DNA from: Micropepsaceae bacterium | GTDB lineage: Bacteria > Pseudomonadota > Alphaproteobacteria > Micropepsales > Micropepsaceae | Direction: 5' to 3' | NCBI GenBank assembly: GCA_025450355.1 | Contig: JANWHR010000202.1 | Span: 1 to 10,567, forward strand | Length of the DNA stretch: 10,567 nt | Part shown: positions 1 to 5,340 of the stretch, in pieces | How positions within the stretch are numbered: the first letter of the stretch is position 1 | How the letters are laid out: each line of letters starts with the position of its first letter | Made by a program: the position numbers and the translations under genes | The notes under the pieces: generated by a model | Told to the model about the DNA's origin: nothing | What the model saw: only the letters and a program-made list of their open reading frames with translations | Databases searched by the model: none

Positions 1-11
1 CATTCAGGCGC

Positions 12-17
12 AAGGAG
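12..17 (+). promoter_or_regulatory. Ribosome binding site of fhs
   Basis: AAGGAG lies five bases before the ATG at 23 and is a near-perfect Shine-Dalgarno sequence. It fixes the fhs start. The promoter must lie upstream of the window, since only 22 bases precede the gene. Confidence 0.85.
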
Positions 18-22
18 TTTAT

Positions 23-1720
23 ATGTCTGCCTCGCAACACCAGAATCCAAAATCCGATATTGAAATCGCGCAGGCCGCGAAGCTGCGCCCGATACTCGAT
101 CTTGCCCGCGAACGCCTCGGCATTCCCGCGGAAAGCCTCGAATCCTACGGCCGCTACAAGGCGAAAGTCTCGCTGGATTACATCAAGTCGCTTCAGGACC
201 GGCCAAACGGCAAGCTTGTGCTGGTCACCGCGATTACTCCGACGCCCGCCGGCGAAGGCAAAACGACAACGACCGTCGGGCTGACGGACGGGCTCAATCA
301 CATCGGCAAAAAGGCGATGCTGTGCATCCGCGAACCGTCGCTCGGCCCATCGTTCGGGATGAAGGGCGGCGCGGCGGGCGGCGGTTATGCGCAGGTGGTG
401 CCGATGGAGGACATCAATCTGCATTTCACCGGCGACCTGCACGCCATCACGACGGCGCACAATCTGCTCTCGGCGCTGATCGACAATCACATTTATTGGG
501 GCAACCCGCTGGGCCTCGACCAGCGGCGCGTCGTCTGGCGCCGCGTCATGGACATGAACGACCGCGCGCTGCGCCAGATCGTGAACTCGCTCGGCGGCGT
601 GGCCAATGGTTTCCCGCGCGAGGATGGGTTCGACATCACCGTCGCCTCGGAAGTGATGGCGATCTTCTGCCTTTCGAGAAATCTCGACGATCTGAAGAAT
701 CGCCTGGCCAATATCGTCATCGGCTACACTCGCGACCGCAAACCGGTGCGCGCGCGCGATCTCAAGGCGCACGGCGCCATGGCCGCGCTGCTCAAGGATG
801 CGATCGCGCCCAATCTGGTGCAGACGCTGGAGGGCACTCCCGCCTTCATTCACGGCGGACCATTCGCGAACATCGCGCATGGCTGCAACTCCGTGCTGGC
901 CACCACCACCGCGCTCAAGCTCGCGGATTATGTGGTCACGGAAGCGGGATTTGGCGCCGATCTCGGTGGTGAGAAATTCATCGACATCAAGTGCCGCAAG
1001 GCGGGGATCGAGCCGTCCTGCGCTGTGGTTGTGGCGACCATCCGTGCCCTGAAGATGCACGGCGGCGTCAAGAAGGAGGATCTGAAAAAGGAAAACCTGG
1101 CCGCGCTGGAATCGGGCATGTCGAATCTGGTCCGGCATGTCGAAAATGTCCGAAAACTCGGGCTTGTTCCGATCATCTCCATCAACCGCTTTTCGTCGGA
1201 CACATACGCGGAGAATGCGCTGGTCACCAGCACCTGCGAAAAACTCGGCGTCGAATGCCATCTCGCCGATCATTGGGCGCTGGGGGGTGAGGGCGCGGCC
1301 AATGTCGCGCGTGCGGTGGTGCGTGCCTGCGAATCGGGCAAGAGCAAAGTCAAATTTCTCTATCCCGACGACCTGCCGCTGTACGAAAAAATCCGCACCA
1401 TCGCCCGCGAAATTTATCGCGCGAAGGATATTTCGGCGGACAAGAGCGTACGCGACCAGCTCGCTTCATTCGAGGCGATGGGCTACGGCCGGTTTCCGAT
1501 CTGCGTCGCCAAAACCCAGTACAGCTTCACGACCAATCCCGATATCAAGGGAGCGCCCGCGGACCATGTGGTCAATGTGCGCGAGGTACGTCTGTCGGCA
1601 GGCGCGGAATTCGTGGTGGCAATCTGCGGTGAAATCATGACCATGCCGGGCCTGCCCAAGGTCCCGTCGGCGGAGGCGATCGACGTGGGGCCGGACGGGA
1701 AAATCGTGGGACTGTTCTGA
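23..1720 (+). CDS. fhs: Formate-tetrahydrofolate ligase (10-formyl-THF synthetase)
   Basis: Cytosolic enzyme that joins formate to tetrahydrofolate using ATP, giving 10-formyl-THF for C1 assimilation and for purine and fMet synthesis. The 565-residue product is the usual length of bacterial monofunctional FTHFS. Visible family landmarks are the ATP-binding loop TPAGEGKTTTTVGL (about residues 74-87), the first FTHFS signature GMKGGAAGGGYAQVVPM (112-128), the second signature IHGGPFANIAHG (276-287), the EAGFGADLGGEKF block (307-319), and a typical C-terminus ending DGKIVGLF. The start is supported by a strong ribosome binding site. The stop overlaps the probable start of mobA, which suggests translational coupling. 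Its position upstream of formate dehydrogenase genes places the assimilatory and oxidative uses of formate side by side. The family assignment is essentially certain; use of the enzyme in the assimilatory direction is inferred. Confidence 0.97.
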   Translation: MSASQHQNPKSDIEIAQAAKLRPILDLARERLGIPAESLESYGRYKAKVSLDYIKSLQDRPNGKLVLVTAITPTPAGEGKTTTTVGLTDGLNHIGKKAMLCIREPSLGPSFGMKGGAAGGGYAQVVPMEDINLHFTGDLHAITTAHNLLSALIDNHIYWGNPLGLDQRRVVWRRVMDMNDRALRQIVNSLGGVANGFPREDGFDITVASEVMAIFCLSRNLDDLKNRLANIVIGYTRDRKPVRARDLKAHGAMAALLKDAIAPNLVQTLEGTPAFIHGGPFANIAHGCNSVLATTTALKLADYVVTEAGFGADLGGEKFIDIKCRKAGIEPSCAVVVATIRALKMHGGVKKEDLKKENLAALESGMSNLVRHVENVRKLGLVPIISINRFSSDTYAENALVTSTCEKLGVECHLADHWALGGEGAANVARAVVRACESGKSKVKFLYPDDLPLYEKIRTIAREIYRAKDISADKSVRDQLASFEAMGYGRFPICVAKTQYSFTTNPDIKGAPADHVVNVREVRLSAGAEFVVAICGEIMTMPGLPKVPSAEAIDVGPDGKIVGLF

Positions 1721-2349
1721 CGAAGCAGCGCACCATAGGGATTGTCCTGGCAGGAGGACGGGCCCGACGCATGAACGGCGCGGACAAACCGATGTTGATG
1801 CTCGCGGGAAAACCGCTGGTGCAGCATGTCATCGGCCGAATCGCGCCACAGGTGGAGGAGTTGTTGATCAACGCCACTGGCGATACTTCACGCTTCGCAG
1901 GTTTTGGCTGCAAAGTGGTGGCGGATCGGGCCGATGGCCAACCCGGTCCGCTTGCCGGGATTCTCGGCGGCGTCGAATGGACCAGACGATACCGTCCGGA
2001 TACGGAATGGATCATCAGCGTCCCCTGCGATTGTCCGTTTCTGCCGCCCGATCTGGTCAACCGGCTTGTCACGGCCGCGGAAGCGCAGAACGCGCCCGTC
2101 GCGGTTGCGGCCAGCGCCTCCCGCCACCATCCGGTGATTGCTGCATGGCGGGCCGGTCTGCCACTCGATTCCGGCGATGTTCTCGTCAAACGCGGATTGC
2201 GCAAAGTGGATGATCTGATCGACAGCTTCCCCAATGTGCGGGTGGAGTTCGGCGTAGACCGGACCGATCCGTTCTTCAACATCAACAGCCCGGAAGACCT
2301 CGCACAGGCGGAAAGCCTAATTGCCGGTGGAGTGTGCGCCATTGCCTGA
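1717..2349 (+). CDS. mobA: Molybdenum cofactor guanylyltransferase MobA, probable CTG start
   Basis: MobA transfers GMP from GTP to Mo-molybdopterin, making the MGD cofactor that bis-MGD enzymes such as formate dehydrogenase need. The first ATG in frame (1771) would give 192 residues but cuts off the N-terminal nucleotide-binding signature. Reading upstream gives TIGIVLAGGRARRMNGADKP, with LAGG before that ATG. No ATG, GTG or TTG occurs in frame between 1630 and 1771. The best start is CTG at 1717, which overlaps the fhs stop (CTGA) and has GTGGGA five bases upstream. The product is then 210 residues, and LAGG falls at 11-14 and DK at 23-24. Other family marks are GPLAGI (77-82), the metal-binding CDCPFLPPDLV with its second Asp at 105, and the C-terminal FFNINSPEDL. 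ATA at 1735 or ATT at 1741 are less likely starts. The MobA assignment is firm; the exact start is inferred. Confidence 0.9.
   Translation: MTKQRTIGIVLAGGRARRMNGADKPMLMLAGKPLVQHVIGRIAPQVEELLINATGDTSRFAGFGCKVVADRADGQPGPLAGILGGVEWTRRYRPDTEWIISVPCDCPFLPPDLVNRLVTAAEAQNAPVAVAASASRHHPVIAAWRAGLPLDSGDVLVKRGLRKVDDLIDSFPNVRVEFGVDRTDPFFNINSPEDLAQAESLIAGGVCAIA
2326..2332 (+). promoter_or_regulatory. Ribosome binding site deciding the fdhD start
   Basis: GGTGGAG lies inside the end of mobA, nine bases before TTG 2342. It favours that TTG over the in-frame alternatives TTG 2321 and GTG 2327, which have only a weaker GGAAAG upstream or overlap this motif. Confidence 0.5.
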
Positions 2350-3181
2350 ACCGGCATTGCAGATCGAGCCGCAGGCAAACGTGTTGCCATCGCACGAGCA
2401 CGCCGTAACACGCGTAAGCTCTGCCGGCGCGCAGACAAGACAGACGCGCGAACTTGCAAATGAAGTCGCGGCGGCGGTCGAATTCGACGGCGAGCCCTAT
2501 GCTGTGATGATGGTCACACCGGCCGATCTGGAAGATTTCGCCACCGGATTTGCCCTGTCGGAACGCATCATCAGCGCGCCCGCCGAGGTGGCCCGTGTCG
2601 ACATCCGTTACGGCGAACGCGGAATTGGTATTGATCTGCGGCTGGAACGGGAACACTCGGCGCGTGTCGCCGAGCGCCGGCGCAATCTTCCGGGGCAGGC
2701 CGGTTGCGGTCTCTGCGGCATCAGCACCATCGAAGAGGCACTGCCCCGGCTGACGCCGCTGTCGGCTGCGCCGCACTTCAGTCGCGATGCAGTGTTCGCT
2801 GCACTGAATACGTTGACATCACACCAGACGCTGAATTCCGCAACCGGCGCCGTCCATGCCGCGGCCTTCTGCCGGAGCAATGGCGATGTTTCAGCCGTTC
2901 GCGAGGATGTCGGCCGGCACAACGCTTTCGACAAATTGATCGGCCATCTGGCGCGGGTGCACGCTGATGCCGCCGCCGGTTTTGCCTTACTCACCAGCCG
3001 CTGCAGCTATGAACTGGTGCAAAAGGCAGTTCTCGCGCGTATACCCGCCCTGGTGACGGTTTCCGCGCCCACCGAACTGGCTGTCGAAATCGCCCGCGCC
3101 ACCAACTTGACGCTGATTGCGCTCGCCCGCAAAGATTCCTTCCTGACCTTCAATGATCCTTTCAATTCCATTGTTAAGTAG
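2342..3181 (+). CDS. fdhD: Formate dehydrogenase accessory sulfurtransferase FdhD/FdsC
   Basis: FdhD carries sulfur from a cysteine desulfurase to bis-MGD before the cofactor enters formate dehydrogenase. The match rests on the N-terminal block with LMxTPxDLxDFAxGF character (here VMMVTPADLEDFATGFALSE), the paired-cysteine loop GCGLCG, and the downstream SEDVGRHNAFDKLIG-type motif (here REDVGRHNAFDKLIGH), followed by SRCSYELVQKA. With the TTG 2342 start, the cysteines are residues 122 and 125 of 279, very close to the functional Cys121/Cys124 of E. coli FdhD. The frame extends to TTG 2321 (286 residues), but neither ATG nor a better start exists near the N-terminus. The gene overlaps the end of mobA by 8 bases, so both cofactor genes are probably co-translated. 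In the classical fds operon the homologue fdsC lies between fdsA and fdsD; here it lies upstream of fdsG. Confidence 0.94.
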   Translation: MPEPALQIEPQANVLPSHEHAVTRVSSAGAQTRQTRELANEVAAAVEFDGEPYAVMMVTPADLEDFATGFALSERIISAPAEVARVDIRYGERGIGIDLRLEREHSARVAERRRNLPGQAGCGLCGISTIEEALPRLTPLSAAPHFSRDAVFAALNTLTSHQTLNSATGAVHAAAFCRSNGDVSAVREDVGRHNAFDKLIGHLARVHADAAAGFALLTSRCSYELVQKAVLARIPALVTVSAPTELAVEIARATNLTLIALARKDSFLTFNDPFNSIVK

Positions 3182-3199
3182 CTATCGCTCCGGCATAAT
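3171..3199 (+). promoter_or_regulatory. Candidate sigma70-type promoter of the fds operon
   Basis: TTGTTA (3171-3176) and CATAAT (3194-3199) are separated by 17 bases. They match 4 of 6 and 5 of 6 positions of the sigma70 -35 and -10 consensus. The patch is AT-rich in a GC-rich surround and overlaps the end of fdhD, about 85 bases before fdsG. A start of transcription near 3206 would follow. This is a sequence match only. Confidence 0.45.
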
Positions 3200-3205
3200 T
3201 TGCCG
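3191..3205. promoter_or_regulatory. Inverted repeat over the -10 element (operator candidate)
   Basis: CGGCA-TAATT-TGCCG is a perfect 5-bp inverted repeat with a 5-base centre. It covers the candidate -10 hexamer and the predicted transcription start. That position suits a repressor or dual regulator site. It could also be a weak hairpin ending fdhD transcripts, but no T-run follows. Confidence 0.35.
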
Positions 3206-3212
3206 AAGCTTT

Positions 3213-3227
3213 GGGCGGGGCACTTGC
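3213..3227 (+). promoter_or_regulatory. Weak sigma54-like -24/-12 element
   Basis: GGGC at 3213-3216 and TTGC at 3224-3227 place a GG and a GC dinucleotide with the 10-base gap typical of RpoN promoters. The -12 half (TTGC) is perfect, whereas the -24 half matches TGGCAC poorly. Transcription would begin near 3239, at the palindrome. This is an alternative to the sigma70-like promoter and is a low-confidence call. Confidence 0.2.
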
Positions 3228-3237
3228 CACCATGGCC

Positions 3238-3265
3238 AGAACCGCCCGCGGGCGGTAGAACCGCC
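3238..3265. repeat. Palindrome with duplicated arm in the fds leader
   Basis: Positions 3241-3256 form a perfect 16-bp palindrome, ACCGCCCGCGGGCGGT. The nine-base string AGAACCGCC occurs at 3238-3246 and again at 3257-3265, a spacing of 19 bases. The central GGCGGT (3251-3256) can therefore pair with either the upstream ACCGCC (3241-3246, loop CGCG) or the downstream ACCGCC (3260-3265, loop AGA). The two hairpins exclude each other, and the second ends 7 bases before the fdsG ribosome binding site. It could be a dimeric regulator site, an RNA switch or attenuator-like structure, or both. The pairing is seen directly; the function is inferred. Confidence 0.5.
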
Positions 3266-3272
3266 ATTTCTC

Positions 3273-3276
3273 GGAG
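3273..3276 (+). promoter_or_regulatory. Ribosome binding site selecting the GTG start of fdsG
   Basis: GGAG sits six bases before GTG 3283 and only one base before ATG 3278. The ATG opens a four-codon frame (ATG AAG TGC TAA), so the spacing supports GTG 3283 as the fdsG start. Confidence 0.65.
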
Positions 3277-3282
3277 CATGAA

Positions 3283-3771
3283 GTGCTAAAAAAACACAGT
3301 CCCCATTTTCACGACGATTGGGATCCGGAATCCGCGCGCGGAATCATCGAGCAGTACAAAGGGCTGGAAGGGCCATTGCTGCCGATTCTGAACGCCTTGC
3401 AGGAACGCTTCGGTCATCTCGGCGATCCCGCCGTCCGGCTGGTCGCCGAGATTCTCAATCTGACCCGCGCCGAAGTCCACGGCGTCGTCAGCTTTTACCA
3501 TGATTACCGGCGCGAGCCGGCCGGACGGCATGTGATCAAGGTCTGCCGCGCGGAAGCCTGCCAGAGCATGGGCTGCGAGGATCTGGTCGGCCGTCTCGAA
3601 CGCGCGCTTGGCATTCATTTGAGCGAAACCACACATGACCGGCGCGTCACCTTGGAGGAGGTTTATTGCCTTGGCAATTGCGCGCTCTCGCCTTCGGCCA
3701 TGGTGGATGGCGAACTGCTGGGGCGCGCCAGTGAAGAAAAAATACTCGCCGCTGTCGGAGAACAGGCATGA
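3283..3771 (+). CDS. fdsG: NAD-dependent formate dehydrogenase gamma subunit FdsG (NuoE-like)
   Basis: Small [2Fe-2S] subunit of the soluble NAD+-dependent formate dehydrogenase. Together with FdsB it forms the diaphorase unit that passes electrons from FdsA to NAD+. The 162-residue protein is homologous to the complex I subunit NuoE/24-kDa thioredoxin-like ferredoxin. An N-terminal helical part containing PLLPILNALQERFGHL (31-46) precedes the conserved VHGVVSFYHDY (65-75). The cluster ligands are Cys88 and Cys93 (CRAEAC) and Cys129 and Cys133 (CLGNC). Translation begins at GTG 3283 behind GGAG. The gene ends in an ATGA overlap with fdsB (3768-3771), so the two diaphorase subunits are translationally coupled. 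It is the first gene of the fds operon, behind a 101-base gap carrying promoter and palindrome candidates. Confidence 0.95.
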   Translation: MLKKHSPHFHDDWDPESARGIIEQYKGLEGPLLPILNALQERFGHLGDPAVRLVAEILNLTRAEVHGVVSFYHDYRREPAGRHVIKVCRAEACQSMGCEDLVGRLERALGIHLSETTHDRRVTLEEVYCLGNCALSPSAMVDGELLGRASEEKILAAVGEQA

Positions 3772-5321
3772 CGTTGCGTATTTTTGTTCCTTCCGATGCG
3801 GCTGCGCTCTCGATGGGCGCGAACGCGGTTGCCACGGCGGTGCAGGCAGAAATAGAAAGCCGCGGCATGGATGCTGTGCTCGTGCGCAATGGCTCACGCG
3901 GCCTGCTCTGGCTGGAACCGCTGCTGGAAATCGAGACACCGGATGGCCGCATCGGTTACGGGCCGGTCGCCGCGGCCGACGTGACGACGATCCTTGCCGC
4001 CGGAGCTGCCGGCGCCCACCCGCGAAAACTGGGCCGCGTCGATGCCATTCCGTATCTCGCAAATCAGCAGAGGCTGACGTTCGAGCGTTGTGGCATTACC
4101 GATCCGCTGTCGCTCGATGAATATTCCGTCCACGGAGGGCTAAAGGGCTTGCGGCGCGCGCTCGACATGACGCCCGCGGATATCGTGAAGGAAGTGATTG
4201 ATTCCGGTTTGCGCGGCCGTGGCGGCGCCGGATTCCCGACCGGCATCAAATGGCGGACGGTTCTGCAGACCGAAGCGCCGCAGAAATACATCGTCTGCAA
4301 CGCCGATGAAGGCGACAGCGGCACGTTCTCCGACCGCATGCTGATGGAAGGTGATCCGTTCGCGCTGATCGAAGGCATGGCGATTGCTGGCATCGCCACG
4401 GGCGCCAGCAAGGGGTATGTCTATATCCGTTCGGAATATCCCCACGCCTTTGCGCAGTTCAACCGCGCGATCGCCGTTGCGCGCGAGAAGAACCTGCTGG
4501 GCCGCGGCATTCTCGGCAGCAGCCGCGATTTTGATCTCGAAGCACGGCTCGGCGCCGGCGCCTACATCTGCGGTGAAGAAACGTCCCTGCTGGAGAGCCT
4601 GGAAGGAAAACGCGGACAAATCCGTTTCAAGCCGCCTCTGCCGGCGATCAGCGGTCTGTTTGCCAAACCGACGGTGGTGAACAATGCGATTTCGCTCGCC
4701 ACCGTACCGGTGATCCTGGCCAAAGGCGGCGGATTCTACCGCGATTTCGGCATGGGCCGGTCGCGCGGCACCATGCCGCTTCAGTTGGCCGGCAATATCA
4801 AACGCGGCGGACTGGTTGAACGCGCCTTTGGCCTCACCTTGCGTGAAATCATTGAAGGATTTGGCGGCGGCACCTGGTCGGGACGCCCTGTTCGCGCGGT
4901 ACAAGTGGGGGGACCGCTTGGCGCCTACTGGCCCACCAGCCTGTTCGATGTGCCGCTGGATTACGAAGCATTCGCCGCAAAAGGCGGCATGATTGGCCAT
5001 GGCGGAATCGTCGTGTTTGACGACACCGTTGATCTGGCCAAACAGGCGCGCTTTGCCTTCCATTTCTGCGCCATCGAATCCTGTGGCAAATGCACGCCCT
5101 GCCGGATCGGTGCACGTCGTGGCGCGGAGACCATGGACAAGATCATGCGCGGCGAGCGCGTGGTGCAAAATATCGAACTCGTGCACGATCTCTGTGAGAC
5201 CATGCGCGACGGTTCGCTTTGCGCACTCGGCGGGTTGACACCGATGCCGGTGGTCAGCGCAATGGAACACTTTCCCGAAGATTTCGACCGTGGTGCGGCA
5301 CATCGCGCCGCGGCCGAATGA
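3768..5321 (+). CDS. fdsB: NAD-dependent formate dehydrogenase beta subunit FdsB (NuoF-like)
   Basis: FMN- and [4Fe-4S]-containing subunit that binds NAD+ and reduces it with electrons coming from FdsA. The protein has 517 residues. An N-terminal thioredoxin-like segment (about 1-75) has no cysteine ligands, as expected for FdsB-type fusions. The NuoF core follows: glycine-rich nucleotide-binding GRGGAGFPTGIKW (150-162), NADEGDSGTFSDR (178-190) and ICGEETSLLESLEGKRG (267-283). Next come an SLBB-like stretch and the C-terminal iron-sulfur site ESCGKCTPCRIG, with ligands Cys439, Cys442 and Cys445 plus Cys485 in SLCALGG. The start is ATG 3768, seven bases after GGAG (3757-3760), overlapping the fdsG stop. 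No frameshift or missing ligand is seen. Confidence 0.96.
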   Translation: MTLRIFVPSDAAALSMGANAVATAVQAEIESRGMDAVLVRNGSRGLLWLEPLLEIETPDGRIGYGPVAAADVTTILAAGAAGAHPRKLGRVDAIPYLANQQRLTFERCGITDPLSLDEYSVHGGLKGLRRALDMTPADIVKEVIDSGLRGRGGAGFPTGIKWRTVLQTEAPQKYIVCNADEGDSGTFSDRMLMEGDPFALIEGMAIAGIATGASKGYVYIRSEYPHAFAQFNRAIAVAREKNLLGRGILGSSRDFDLEARLGAGAYICGEETSLLESLEGKRGQIRFKPPLPAISGLFAKPTVVNNAISLATVPVILAKGGGFYRDFGMGRSRGTMPLQLAGNIKRGGLVERAFGLTLREIIEGFGGGTWSGRPVRAVQVGGPLGAYWPTSLFDVPLDYEAFAAKGGMIGHGGIVVFDDTVDLAKQARFAFHFCAIESCGKCTPCRIGARRGAETMDKIMRGERVVQNIELVHDLCETMRDGSLCALGGLTPMPVVSAMEHFPEDFDRGAAHRAAAE

Positions 5322-5340
5322 CGCCCAGATGAGGCCAGCC

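Noticed and set aside
1635..2776. Minus-strand frames of 164-274 codons over mobA and fdhD
   Set aside because: Low-complexity Arg/Ala/Ser-rich translations without family features; the + strand genes explain the region.
3278..3289. Four-codon leader frame ATG AAG TGC TAA overlapping the fdsG start
   Set aside because: Only one base separates the GGAG from this ATG, so initiation is unlikely. It is too short to support a leader-peptide claim.
5290..5340. Longer fdsA start at GTG 5290 or ATG 5329
   Set aside because: GTG 5290 overlaps fdsB by 32 bases, and the ribosome binding site GAGG at 5331-5334 fits ATG 5341.
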